Shown here in pieces: positions 53,088-62,938 of a stretch of DNA of 64,000 nucleotides. The translations under genes were made by a program, and so were the position numbers. Every line of letters starts with the position of its first letter. The first letter of the stretch is position 1. The DNA is taken from the NCBI GenBank assembly GCA_963725215.1, contig CAVRXQ010000007.1, positions 558,001 through 622,000 of the forward strand, in the 5' to 3' direction. The notes under the pieces are model-generated. The model was not told where the DNA came from. It worked only from the letters and a program-made list of their open reading frames with translations, and made no database searches. Source of the DNA: CAVRXQ01 sp963725215 (GTDB taxonomy: Bacteria; Actinomycetota; Acidimicrobiia; Acidimicrobiales; Bog-793).

Positions 53088-54397
53088 CCCCGAGCACGCC
53101 CACCGCAAAAGTCAGCGACGTCGGTGGTGCCGAATGGCTCGGACAGCTCCGCGCGGCCGCAACGCGTCGCCTCGAGGAATTCGTAGTCCCAACTGAAGCG
53201 GACGAGGACTGGCGCTACGGGCGCATCGACGCCCTCAACCTCGATTCGATTCGCCTCGGCGGACAAGACGTGTCTCTCGTGCCCGTCGCTCGTGAACTCG
53301 AAGCTGACGCTCTCCTCGATGACATCGGTGCCGTTGCTGCCCTCGTGCGGACGGTTGACGGTCGTGTCGTGGCGTTCGACACCGACGCGCAACTCGGTGG
53401 GCTCGGCGTTCGTTGCGGGTCCTCGGAGAATTTCGCGGAAGCACCGCTCGGATTCGGCGAGCTGGTTGACTCGGCGCCGGATTACTTCACCACACTCGCC
53501 CAAAGTTTCTGCCCCGACGCGGTGATCCTCGTGGTTCCGCGAGGCGTGCGAATCGAACGGCCAATCGTCATCGTTCACGAACTCCGAACACAGGACGAGC
53601 GCGCCGCGGTCTTCCCGAGGCTGTTCGTCGACCTCGGAGAGGGCTCAGAGGCGAGCGTGATCGAGCAATTTCGCTCGGCCGGAGGGGCGCCACTTGTGTG
53701 CCCTATTACGGAGCTCCGGGTAGGCGTCAACGCCCATCTCGTTTACGAAGCCGTTCAAGAACTCGATCGATCGGCGTGGCAGATCGGCTACCTGTTCAGC
53801 GCGGTCGAGCGCGATGCCACGCTGCGGTCGTTCACGGCGTCGCTCGGAGGCGATTACGCGCGGCTTTGCACCAGATCGGCTCTCGTCGGAGAGCACTCGG
53901 AAAGCGAGATGCTCGCGGCGTACTTCGCGGACGGTGAGCAGGTCACCGACATGCGGACCTTCCAAGACCACGCCGCACCTCGCACGCGTTCCAACCTGAT
54001 CTTCAAGGGCGCAGTCGATGACGCCGCTCAATCGGTTTACAGCGGTTTGATCCACATTTACAAAGGCGCCCGCAAGTCTGACGCGGCGCAGACAAACCGC
54101 AACCTCGTGCTGTCCGAAAGAGCCCACGCGGATTCGGTGCCGAATCTCGACATCGAAGAAAACGACGTGCGTTGTAGCCACGCTTCTGCCGTCGGCCCGA
54201 TTGATCGCGAACAACTCTTCTACGTCGAGTCGCGAGGTGTGCGTCCTGACGTCGCCGAGCGGCTGATTCTCCTCGGGTTCTTCGAAGATCTCTTCGCGCA
54301 GACGCCCGATGCCAGCCTTGCGAAATATCTACGTGCAACGGTCGCATCGCGTCTCGATCTGAAAAGTGCAAGTGAGCATCAAGAGATTTCGTCGTGA
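53084..54397 (+). CDS. sufD: Fe-S cluster assembly protein SufD, probable CTG start
   Basis: 437 residues if started at CTG 53084. No ATG, GTG or TTG occurs in this frame between 53084 and GTG 53270, and starting at 53270 would remove the N-terminal domain (EWLGQLRAAATRRLEE, DEDWRYGRIDALNL). GGAGG at 53069-53073 lies 10 bases before the CTG, and CTGA overlaps the previous stop by 4 bases as elsewhere in this operon. C-terminal SufD motifs: TFQDHAAPRTRSNLIFKGAVDD, SVYSGLIHIYKGARKSDAAQTNRNLVLS, SVPNLDIEENDVRCSHASAVG and REQLFYVESRGV. It pairs with SufB and SufC. A wrong base in the start codon is the alternative. Confidence 0.9.
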   Translation: MTPSTPTAKVSDVGGAEWLGQLRAAATRRLEEFVVPTEADEDWRYGRIDALNLDSIRLGGQDVSLVPVARELEADALLDDIGAVAALVRTVDGRVVAFDTDAQLGGLGVRCGSSENFAEAPLGFGELVDSAPDYFTTLAQSFCPDAVILVVPRGVRIERPIVIVHELRTQDERAAVFPRLFVDLGEGSEASVIEQFRSAGGAPLVCPITELRVGVNAHLVYEAVQELDRSAWQIGYLFSAVERDATLRSFTASLGGDYARLCTRSALVGEHSESEMLAAYFADGEQVTDMRTFQDHAAPRTRSNLIFKGAVDDAAQSVYSGLIHIYKGARKSDAAQTNRNLVLSERAHADSVPNLDIEENDVRCSHASAVGPIDREQLFYVESRGVRPDVAERLILLGFFEDLFAQTPDASLAKYLRATVASRLDLKSASEHQEISS

Positions 54398-54726
54398 CTC
54401 CGGATCCGACATTGAAACGAGTGCGGGTGTGTTCGGTCGAAGAGGTTGAGCCGGGCCACACCTTGAGGTTCGAAACCAACGGTGCGTCGATCTGCATCGT
54501 CCATTGCGACGACGGATTTCACGCCGTGGCCGACCAATGCAGCCACGAGGACTACTCCCTCTCCGAGGGAGAGGTGGACCCAGCGCAATGCGAGATCGAA
54601 TGCTGGAAACACGGGAGTCTGTTCTCTCTTGTCACCGGCGAAGCGCTGACGCTGCCAGCGACGATGCCAGTCGACGTCTACCCGGTCGAAGTCGACGGAA
54701 ACGACGTCTTCGTGGTGCTCCCGTGA
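54394..54726 (+). CDS. Rieske-type [2Fe-2S] ferredoxin in the suf operon
   Basis: 110 residues from GTG 54394, overlapping the sufD stop by 4 bases (GTGA). The Rieske ligands are clear: CSHEDYSLSEGEV near residues 49-61 and CWKHGSLFSL near 69-78 (C-x-H and C-x2-H). The rest has the strand pattern of small Rieske ferredoxins. Such a gene between sufD and sufC is common in actinobacteria. It may deliver electrons or test cluster loading; the true partner is not known. It is soluble, with no signal peptide. Confidence 0.9.
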   Translation: MTPDPTLKRVRVCSVEEVEPGHTLRFETNGASICIVHCDDGFHAVADQCSHEDYSLSEGEVDPAQCEIECWKHGSLFSLVTGEALTLPATMPVDVYPVEVDGNDVFVVLP

Positions 54727-54762
54727 ATCCGATTCGCGGCGAAAAGAGTGTGCTGCGCGAGA

Positions 54763-55564
54763 ATGACGACCCTCCAGGTGCACGACCTGCGAGTTGCCGT
54801 CGACGGCATCGAGATCCTGCACGGGATCAGTCTCAACGTCTCCTCTGGACAGGTGCACGCGGTGATGGGACCGAACGGTGCCGGCAAGAGCACTCTGGGC
54901 TTCGCGCTGATGGGTCACCCTGACTTTGAGGTGACCGACGGCTCGATCGAGCTCGACCGTTCCGAACTCGTTGGTCTGCCGCCGTGGCAACGCGCGGAGC
55001 TCGGTCTGTTTCTCGCGATGCAACACCCGATCGACCTTCCTGGAGTTCACCTCGACGCGCTCATCGCGGCAGGGTTCGAGGCATACGAACGGGCAGGAGC
55101 GAGTGCCCGATTCCTTTCGCCGTGCGATCGAAGATGAAGTAGCCGCGATCGGATTGAGTCCGGACGTCGTCGAACGGGCGGTGAACGTTGGTGCTTCGGG
55201 AGGAGAACGCAAGCGCCTCGAGACGCTGCAGCTCGCAATGATGCAGCCGAAGATCGCTCTCCTCGACGAGCTTGATTCAGGGCTGGACATCGACGCGATG
55301 CGCGACGTCGCGAGGCGAGTGCTCCGGATGGTCCGCTCCCCGAACGAAGGAGAGGACGCGCTCGGGGTTCTCGCGATCACGCACTACAACCGTCTGCTGA
55401 CGGAGTTGCGACCACACTTCGTCCACGTGCTCGTCCGAGGACGGATCGTCGAGTCCGGAGGTCCCGAACTCGCGGAGGAACTAGAGCGATCGGGATATGA
55501 GGGCTACGTCGGAGCCGAAGAGTCTTCTGAAGTCACTCCGGCTCCTTCGCCGACCAGCAGTTGA
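54763..55564 (+). CDS. sufC: Fe-S assembly ATPase SufC (frameshifted)
   Basis: About 266 residues when a single extra T near 55111 is dropped. The first frame has MTTLQVHDLRVAVDGIEILHGISL, Walker A GPNGAGKST and DLPGVHLDALIAAGFEAYERAGASAR, then ends at 55137. The second frame resumes with SFRRAIEDEVAAIGLSPDVVERAVNVGASGGERKRLETLQLAMMQPKIALLDELDSGLDIDA (signature and Walker B, read in parts) and ends in THYNRLLTELRPHFVHVLVRGRIVESG. SufC drives the SufBD scaffold. A broken sufC in an operon otherwise intact and usually essential is best read as a sequence error. sufS and sufU do not follow; they are not in the window. Confidence 0.88.
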
Positions 55565-55764
55565 GATTCTCGGCTTCTGCGAGCCGCAACTGGATCGATT
55601 GACGGCCCGTTGCTCGAGACGAAAGAGACTCCTCGCGTGGAACGTCCCATCCGGTCCGAGCGACAATGTCTGGGACGAGTCAAAGGCGGAGATGCCGGAC
55701 TCCTTTGAGCCCGCCGGCGAAGGCAACTTTGCTGTATCTCGGAACGGAGTAGACAGAGATCGTC

Positions 55765-56160
55765 ATGGCCCTTGCTGAGGCGGATACCCACTATCCAGTC
55801 CCCGTGCGCAGCCGCAAGGATGAGGTCGTCCGCCGCCTGCTCGCGATCCCCGAAGGCGCGCCGGTTCTCTCCGCGACACAAGCCCAGCGCAGTTTCAGCG
55901 TCGCGATGGTGCTGTCGGGCCTGCGCTGCCTGTTCAGCTACGTCATCGTCCCTATCGTGCTGCCTCTCCTCGGGCTCGCCGTCGGGGCCGCCCCGTACAT
56001 CGGGGTTCCCGTGGCCCTCCTCGCACTCGTCTTCGATGTCCGTGGCATCCGGAGGTATTGGCTCGCTAACAGCAGCCACCGATGGGCGATGACGTGGATC
56101 TATCTCGCTGTCATCGTCCTCGTCTTGTTCCTGCTCGTCCACGATCTCCTCGCCATCTGA
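55765..56160 (+). CDS. Small membrane protein of unknown function
   Basis: 131 residues from ATG 55765. The first 45 are soluble and charged; three hydrophobic segments follow (about residues 50-72, 75-90 and 109-129), including LFSYVIVPIVLPLLGLAVGAAPYIGVPVALLALVFDV (in parts) and the closing IYLAVIVLVLFLLVHDLLAI. No known motif is recognised. It stands alone, 200 bases after sufC; 55565-55764 contains no gene that can be supported. Confidence 0.7.
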   Translation: MALAEADTHYPVPVRSRKDEVVRRLLAIPEGAPVLSATQAQRSFSVAMVLSGLRCLFSYVIVPIVLPLLGLAVGAAPYIGVPVALLALVFDVRGIRRYWLANSSHRWAMTWIYLAVIVLVLFLLVHDLLAI

Positions 56161-56270
56161 CGAGCAAAGGCCGACGAAACAGGGTCTCCCGCAACCAACT
56201 CGGCCGAACCCAATTCGCGCACTCCATCGACTCGTAGCATCGAAACCGGCGACGTAGCCGGGGGACGGTG

Positions 56271-57603
56271 ATGGCTGAAAACCGACGGATCGCACGCGTG
56301 ACGAGGATGGTCCACGCGTCGGTCCACGGGCTGCTCGACCAATCTCAGCCCTTCGGCCGGCTCGCGCTCGTCCACACGTTGCAGGCGGCGGGAACCGCCT
56401 GCGTGACGGTTTCACTTGGCGGGATCGCTCTTCTTTTCGATCTCGCTCCACGAGGCGAAGGGGAAGGTCCTCCTCTACCTCGTTTTGACGATCGCTCCCT
56501 TCGCGCTCGTCGGCCCGGCGCTCAGTCCTCTTCTCGACCGAGGTCGCGACGCGCGTCGAACGAGTGTTGCGATTTCGAATCTCGGATCCGCCGCTCTCTG
56601 CCTCCTGATGGCGAGAGACCTCCACGGTCTGTTGTTGTTCCCGGACGCCTTCGGGGTGCTAGTCCTCTCGAAGCTGTATCTCGTCGGACGCGCGGCGCTC
56701 GTTCCGGAGATGGCCCCGCAAGGCGACGACCTCGCGAGCGCAAACGCGAAACTCGCCGTCCTCGCGTCCTTAGGCGGATTTGCGGCGTCGCCGCTCGCGG
56801 TCGGCTTCCTGCAAATCGGTGCTGGGTGGACGCTCGCGCTGGGCGCTGTGATCTTCGCCGCCGGGGCGGTGGCGTCGACGCGCTTGCCGAAGCCGGCACG
56901 GGTGACACTTGGGCCGCCGATCGAGTCAGACCGTGAGGTCCAAGTCCGAGCCCTGCCGGTCGGCCAAGCCGCGTACAAGGAAATTCGCGATCAGCGCCGG
57001 CTTTTGGGCCTCTCGCTCTATCCCGGAGCGGTCCTTTCAGCGATCGCGGCGGTGTCGATCGCCAGGGCAACGGTCGGCTTCACGGAGTTCTTCTTGGCGT
57101 TCGCGTTGCGCCGGGAGCACGCGGCGACGTGGTGGTACGGAGTCCTCATTGTCGCGAGCGCCGCCGGCTCGTTGATCGGCTCGTTGATCGTTCCTCGGCT
57201 CCGCCGTTACGTCACGGCGCGACAGATCATCATCGGCGCGCTCGTTGCGATCGTCATCGGTGCGGTGGCAACGGCAATCATCGGCGGCCTGTGGGCACAG
57301 ATCGTGTTGACCTTCGTCGTCGGGATCGGGCCGATGAGCGCGAAGCCAGCACTCGACTCCATCGTGCAAAAGAACGTGCCCGCCGCGCTGTTGGGTCGCG
57401 CCTTTGGTCGCCTCGAAACCCGCCTCCAGCTCTTCTGGGTGGTCGCGTCGATCCTCGGAGTGTTGATTCCGTTCCCGCTCAAGCTCGGCGATGTGGTGAT
57501 CGCGGCGGCGTGCGCGTTCGCGTGCATCTCATACGGCACTTACGGCGGAGCCGCACGTCGGCGCGCGTCGCTCGCTCTCGCTTCCCACGAAGCGCGTCGG
57601 TGA
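56271..57603 (+). CDS. MFS transporter (frameshifted)
   Basis: About 443 residues after correcting one base. The N-terminal part (ASVHGLLDQSQPFGRLALVHTLQAAGTACVTVS) is in one frame. From about 56415 the other frame continues LAGSLFFSISLHEAKGKVLLYLVLTIAPFALVGPALSPLLDRGRDARR and on through about ten more hydrophobic segments to 57603. Removing the C at 56415 joins them exactly as in actinobacterial relatives (TVSLAGSLFF). The sequence LLGRAFGRLETRLQLFWVVASILGVLIPF near the end is typical. The substrate is unknown. The stop overlaps the thiL start (GTGA). Confidence 0.8.
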
Positions 57604-58523
57604 ATGGAAGAACCTTGACCGGCCGCGAGCTCGACGCCGTCGAGTTGTTGCGCACAATCATTGGTGAACCGCCCGCGGACGAGGTCTGGGTCGGCGACGA
57701 CGCGGCAGTCGTCGTTGCTGACGGTACGAAGTTGTTATTCGCCTCCGACGTGAACGTCGAAGGCGTGCACTTCGACCGTCGCTTCGTGCCGCTTGCGGAC
57801 GTTGGTTGGCGAGCGCTCGTCCAGAATCTGAGCGATATCGCCGCGATGGGAGGAACCCCGACCGCGGCCGTCGTTTCGGTCGCCGGGGCGAGAGAAGACG
57901 AGCTGCCGGCGATCTACAGCGGCCTTTTGGACGCCGGTCGCACCTACGGCTGCCGCATCGTCGGAGGTGACCTTTCCGACGGACCCGCACTTGTCATTGC
58001 GATTGCCATCCTTGGCACCGTTGCGCCGACGGGACCCGTTCGTCGCTCCGGGGCGCATGCCGGGGATTCGGTCTTTGTGACCGGTGAACTCGGTGCGGCG
58101 GCCGCTGGGCTCGCCCTCCTTCGTCGCGATCCTGAGTCACGCGGCGATGCCGTCGAGGCGTTCTTGCACCCGAAGGCGCGCATCTACGAGGGAGCAGTGG
58201 CGGCGCGAGCCGGAGCGAACGCGATGATCGACGTTTCGGACGGACTCGGAATCGACCTCCACCGTCTCGCGGACGCATCAGAAGTGGGAATGATGCTCGA
58301 CGACGTGCCGGTCGCGACGGGCGCGTCACTCGAAGACGCCCTCGGCGGCGGAGAGGACTACGAGCTCGCGTTCACCGCGTCCGATGTCGCGAGGGTGGAA
58401 TCGGAGTTCGCGAAGTCAGCACTTCGGGCACCGCTTCGCATCGGTTCGATCGTCGAGGAGCGCAGGACACGACTGCTGCGCGGCAAGCCGTTCGAGCCGC
58501 TCGGCTTCGAGCACCAGCTCTGA
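57600..58523 (+). CDS. thiL: Thiamine-monophosphate kinase
   Basis: A 307-residue enzyme phosphorylating thiamine phosphate to thiamine diphosphate with ATP. It starts at GTG 57600, overlapping the MFS stop. ThiL motifs: VGDDAAVV near residue 31, LLFASDVNVEGVHFDRRFVPLADVGWRALVQNLSDIAAMGGTPTAAVVSV (in parts; metal-binding aspartates), RIVGGDLSDGP, GDSVFVTGELG, the kinase-site MIDVSDGLGIDL, and GGGEDYELAFT at the C-terminal side. This PurM-like fold family is complete here. It converges with rpmB through a hairpin. The TPP enzyme of the island needs this cofactor, though the gene itself is housekeeping. Confidence 0.94.
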   Translation: MNGRTLTGRELDAVELLRTIIGEPPADEVWVGDDAAVVVADGTKLLFASDVNVEGVHFDRRFVPLADVGWRALVQNLSDIAAMGGTPTAAVVSVAGAREDELPAIYSGLLDAGRTYGCRIVGGDLSDGPALVIAIAILGTVAPTGPVRRSGAHAGDSVFVTGELGAAAAGLALLRRDPESRGDAVEAFLHPKARIYEGAVAARAGANAMIDVSDGLGIDLHRLADASEVGMMLDDVPVATGASLEDALGGGEDYELAFTASDVARVESEFAKSALRAPLRIGSIVEERRTRLLRGKPFEPLGFEHQL

Positions 58524-58524
58524 A

Positions 58525-58540
58525 CGGCCCGGAAGGGCCG
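58525..58540. terminator. Hairpin between convergent thiL and rpmB
   Basis: CGGCCC (58525-58530) and GGGCCG (58535-58540) form perfect 6-base arms with a GGAA tetraloop. It fills the 22-base gap between thiL and rpmB ends. No T-run follows on either side, so it may work only weakly or together with Rho. Confidence 0.55.
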
Positions 58541-58545
58541 CGACC

Positions 58546-58770
58546 CTATGAGGCCTCGGTGGTGGCTTCGGGGATGCGGCGGGCGGGCTTTGTGACCTTG
58601 CCGGCCCGAATGCACGACGTGCAGACCGAGATCCGCTTCGGCGTGCCGTTCACGAGCGCGCGAACCCGCTGGATGTTCGGGTTCCAACGCCGCTTCGTTC
58701 GGCGGTGCGAGTGGGACACCCGCATGCCGAATCCCGGCGACTTACCACAGACCTCGCAAACCGCTGCCAC
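58546..58770 (-). CDS. rpmB: 50S ribosomal protein L28
   Basis: 74 residues from GTG 58770, with GGAG 8 bases upstream; an ATG at 58797 adds nine residues not seen in the family. The start VAAVCEVCGKSPGFGMRVSHSHRRTKRRWNPNIQ is L28 (zinc-type, with CxxC near the start) and VCTSCIRAGKV gives the second Cys pair, so this is the C+ (zinc-binding) form. It stands divergent from fakA, as is usual in this gene order. Confidence 0.95.
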   Translation of the reverse strand: MAAVCEVCGKSPGFGMRVSHSHRRTKRRWNPNIQRVRALVNGTPKRISVCTSCIRAGKVTKPARRIPEATTEAS

Positions 58771-58934
58771 GACGTTCACTCCGTGTTTTCGCGACAAACC
58801 CGCGATGCTCCCGAGGAAGCGGGACGACCGCAGGGTGAGCCCTTGACAATACCATCGTCGTCACGCTGGGCTGATCGGAAAACCGCAGCTTGAGAGCTGA
58901 GTTCGACCGACCGCCTATCGTTTCGCACCCGAAT

Positions 58935-60634
58935 ATGAACGCTTTCCGTGCTGAGCACGTACTGGCCGCGATGCGCGCGTACAAAGAGGCGCTCTTTGCC
59001 CACCAGGCGACGATCAACCGCCTGAACGTGTTCCCCGTCCCCGACGGTGACACCGGGACGAACATGTCGCTCACCGTCGACGCCGTCGTCACCGAGATCG
59101 ACTCGCATCTCGATGGCCGAGGACCGGACGAAGCGGTAACGATGGCGCAGGTGTGCAAGGCGATCGCCCACGGTTCGCTGATGGGAGCACGGGGCAATTC
59201 CGGTGTGATCTTGTGTCAAGTCCTGCGCGGGCTCGCGACGACGTTCACCCCGCTCGAAGAGGCGAGATCGTCCGATCTCGCGACGGCGCTCGAGACCGGA
59301 AGCGCGGGGGCGAGGGAGGCCGTGCTGAAACCTGCGGAGGGCACCATCCTGACCGTGGCCGCACGAGCCGCAGAGGAGGCGCGCGCGGCGGTCGAGTCGG
59401 GTCGGGATCTCGTCGAGGTGCTCGAGGCGACCCGAGAAGCGGCGGTCGACGCGCTCTGGAAGACCCCGACCCAGCTCGAGGTCCTCGCCGAATCCGGCGT
59501 CGTCGACGCGGGGGAGCTGGCCTCGTTTTGCTGTACGACGCGATGCTGCACGCCGCCGACGGACGGGCGATGCCTGATGCCCTAGAACTCCCCGAGTCGG
59601 TCGCGCAGCTGATCGCCGGTGGATCGCCGATCTCCGTGACCCCCGCTCCGGGCGACGCCGCCGCCACGGGGCTCGAGACTCCGCTCTCACCGCGCTACGA
59701 GGTGATGTATTTCCTCGCCGCGAAGGACGATCTCATCCCGGCGTTCAAGGACGTCTGGGCGGGGATCGGCGATTCGATCGTCGTCGTCGGCGGCGACGGC
59801 CTTTGGAACTGCCACATCCACACCGACGACGTCGGCGCGGCGATCGAAGCCGGCATCGACGCGGGGCGCCCCCGAGATGTCCGGGTCACCGACCTCGCGG
59901 GAGAGGTCGAAGAGGAGCGGTGGGTAAGAGAGGCACCCGCCGCGGCGACCGAGGTGCCGCCGAAGAGCGAGGCCGGCGCGAAGACCTCGGTTGTCGTCGT
60001 CGCGAACGGTGAGGGGATCGAGCGGATCTTCCACTCGCTCGGCGTGCAGCACATCGTCGAGGGCGGGCAGTCGATGAACCCCTCGACGAAAGAGATCCTC
60101 GACGCCGTCGACTCCGTGCCCGCCGATGAGGTGGTCGTGCTGCCGAACAACGCGAACATCATCCCCGTCGCCCGTCAGGCCGCGGAACTCTCGGAAAAAA
60201 AGATCCACGTCGTTCCGACCGAGGGGATCCAGGAGGGCTTTGCGGCACTGCTCGAATACGACCCCGGCGCGCCGGGGGCCGAGAACGCCGAGGCGATGGC
60301 CCGCGCCGCCGGTCGCATCGTTGCCGGCGAGGTGACCCGGGCAGTGCGTGCGACGACATCTGCAGCTGGGGAAGTGCAGGTCGGGGACTACATCGGGCTT
60401 TCCCGGGGCGGGATCGAGTCGGTTGGTAAGTCGCTCGGCGAGGCGACGATCGGCCTGCTTCGGGCTTTGCTCCGTACGGACCACGAGATTGTGACCCTCC
60501 TCCAAGGAGATGGCGCGACCGAGGCCGATACTCGGCGCGTGACCGAATGGCTCTCCGAAGATCATCCGCAGGTCGCGGTGGAGCTCCACCACGGCGGACA
60601 GCCGCTCTATCCCTATTTGGTCTCGATCGAGTGA
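58935..60634 (+). CDS. fakA: Fatty-acid kinase catalytic subunit FakA (DAK2/YloV-like), frameshifted
   Basis: About 566 residues when one G is restored in the GGGGG run at 59510-59514. N-terminal DhaL kinase domain: INRLNVFPVPDGDTGTNMSLTV (Mg/ATP site), HGSLMGARGNSGVILCQVLRG, and GTILTVAARAAEEA. After the shift come GAGLVLLYDAML, then the middle FakA domain with CHIHTDDVGAAIEAG, and the C-terminal domain with GGQSMNPSTKEILDAV, VVVLPNNANIIPVA and VVPTEGIQEGFAALLEYDP. In Firmicutes FakA phosphorylates fatty acids bound to FakB. ATG 58935 was preferred to TTG 58890. The stop overlaps the recG start. Confidence 0.88.
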
Positions 60635-62896
60635 CGGAGCAGCCGACCGGCCGCAAGCTCGGACAGCTCGAGCGGATCGACGTCGGCGCGCTGAAGGGCG
60701 TCGGGGCGAGGAAGCGGTCGGCGCTCAAGATGATGGGGATCGAGACGGTCCTCGATCTGCTCACCCTCTACCCGCGTCGCTACGCGGATCGGACGCGCGC
60801 GGTGGCGATCAGCGAGCTCGTCGCCGGCGACGAGGGGGTGGTTTCGGCGATCGTGAAGCGAACCTCGCTGAAGCGGCTGAGGAACAAGCGCTCGATCGTG
60901 GAAGTGGTCGTCGACGACGGCTCGGGGGTGCTCGACGTCTCGTTCTTCAATCAGCCGTGGCGCGTGAATCAGCTCGTCGAGGGCCGTGAGGTCGCGCTCT
61001 TCGGCCGCGTCGGTGTCTATCGCAACACGTTGCAGATGGCGAACCCCGTCGTCGAGGTCATCGGGACGCGTGGCGCGCGCCAGACCGGCCGCCTCGTCCC
61101 GATCTACCCGCAATCGGAGCGCGCGGGCATCTCCTCTATCGAGCTCGCCGCGTTCGTCGAAGAGGCGCTCGAACGCGCGGGGGAGTTCGCCGATCCCCTC
61201 GGCGACGACGATCGCCGAGCGCTCGGTCTCATGACTCGGACCGAGGCGTTCCACAAGGTGCATCAACCGGGTTCGGAGGAGGAATGGCGCTCCGCGCGGC
61301 ACCGGCTCGCGTTCGACGAGTTGTTCCGGATCCAGCTCGCTCTCCTGATGCGCCGCCGCGCCGCGGCGTCGGATGCTCGGGGAATTGCGCACGACGTCGA
61401 TAGCGAGACTGTCCTCGTCGAACGCTTTGTCGGCGGCTTGCCGTTCGCGCTCACGTCGGCGCAAAAACGTGTGATCGAAGAGATCCGCTCCGACCTCGCG
61501 TGCCCTGATCCGATGCATCGGCTGCTCCAGGGCGACGTCGGGTCGGGGAAAACCGTCGTCGCCCTGGCCGCTTTGTTGTTCGGCGTGCAAGGCGGCTTCC
61601 AAGGCGCGCTGATGGTGCCGACCGAAGTTCTCGCCGAGCAGCACTTCTTCGCGGCGCGCGGACTGCTCGGCGACCTCAAAGTCAGCGATCCGAAGGCTGT
61701 CGGCGGCGAGCGCCCGGTGACGATCTCGTTCCTCACTTCGAAGACGCCTACTCGGGCGCGACGAGAGATCGTTCGTGATCTTGCGGCAGGTCTCATCGAC
61801 GTATTGGTCGGCACGCACGCTCTTATTACCGAGGACGTCCGCTTCTCCTCACTCGGGGTCGTCGTCATTGACGAGCAGCACCGCTTCGGCGTCGATCAGC
61901 GATCCAGCGCTGCGCGAAAAGGGCTCGGCGAATCCCACAACCGCGAGCGATCCCGATCTGCTCGTCATGACGGCGACTCCGATTCCGCGGACAGCGGCGA
62001 TGACGGTCTACGGGGACCTCGATGAGAGTGTCCTCGACGAGATGCCACCCGGACGATCGCCGACCGTCACGCGTTGGATCGACGAGTCCGAAGAGCACCT
62101 CGCCTGGGAAAAGATCCGCGTCGAGGTCGCGGCCGGACGACAGGCGTACGTCGTCTGCCCGCTCGTCTCGCCAGGGACCGACGAATTCGAAGACGACGGC
62201 TGGTGGGAGATGACCGACGAAGAGATCGAAGAGGCGGCCGGAGAGGGTCGTTTGTTCTTCGAGCGGGACTCGGCTTCGGCTCCACGACGCCCGCCGAGGT
62301 CGGCGACGGGCGAGGGGGAGCGCCTTTTGGCCGGCGAACTTCGTGGTGTGCGTCTCGGTGTGCTCCACGGTCAGCTCCCCACGACGCGCAAACAGGAGGT
62401 GATGTCGGCGTTCCGTGGTCATGCGATCGACGTCCTCGTCGCGACGACGGTCATCGAGGTCGGCGTCGACGTGCCCGACGCGACCGTGATGGTGATCGAA
62501 GACGCGGATCGCTTCGGTATCGCGCAGCTGCACCAGCTTCGCGGGCGGGTCGGACGCGGAACGGAGCCCGCGATCTGCTTCCTTCTCACCGGCGGTGTCG
62601 GCGAGGATGCCACGAAGCGTCTTCAAGCCCTCGTCGAATCGAACGACGGATTCGAGCTCGCCGAAGTCGACTTGGAGCTGCGGGGCGAAGGAACCTTGCT
62701 CGGCGCTCGGCAAAAGGGCAGCAGCGACCTCCGGCTGGCGTCGCTTCGCGCCCACCGTGACCTCGTCATCCCAGCTCGGAAGGTCGCGAGCCGACTGATC
62801 GAGAAAGACCCCTCGCTCGCCAACGAGCCGTTGTTGGCCGACGAACTGCGCATTTTCGTCGGTGAGGAGGAACAGGAGTACCTGCTGCGGTCCTGA
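60631..62896 (+). CDS. recG: ATP-dependent DNA helicase RecG (frameshifted)
   Basis: About 754 residues after removing one base near 61901-61908. GTG 60631 overlaps the fakA stop (GTGA). N-terminal part: LKGVGARKRSALKMMGIETVLDLLTLYPRRYADR, and an OB wedge domain with VVDDGSGVLDVSFFNQPW. Helicase motifs: LLQGDVGSGKTVVALAAL (Walker A), MVPTEVLAEQHF, VGTHAL, IDEQHRFG (II), then after the shift LVMTATPIPRT (III), VATTVIEVGVDVPDATVMVIEDADRFGIAQLHQLRGRVGRG (IV-VI, in parts). RecG remodels stalled forks. A short acidic insert (DEFEDDGWWEMTDEEIEEA) lies between motifs III and IV. As this gene is normally conserved, a base error is likely. Confidence 0.92.
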
Positions 62897-62938
62897 GCCG
62901 ATAGGGGAGTCCTGGCGTGCCCGTATTAACGTGCGGCG

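Noticed and set aside
53270..54397. sufD starting at GTG 53270
   Set aside because: This would drop about 62 residues that look like the conserved SufD N-terminus and leaves a 180-base gap in a tightly packed operon.
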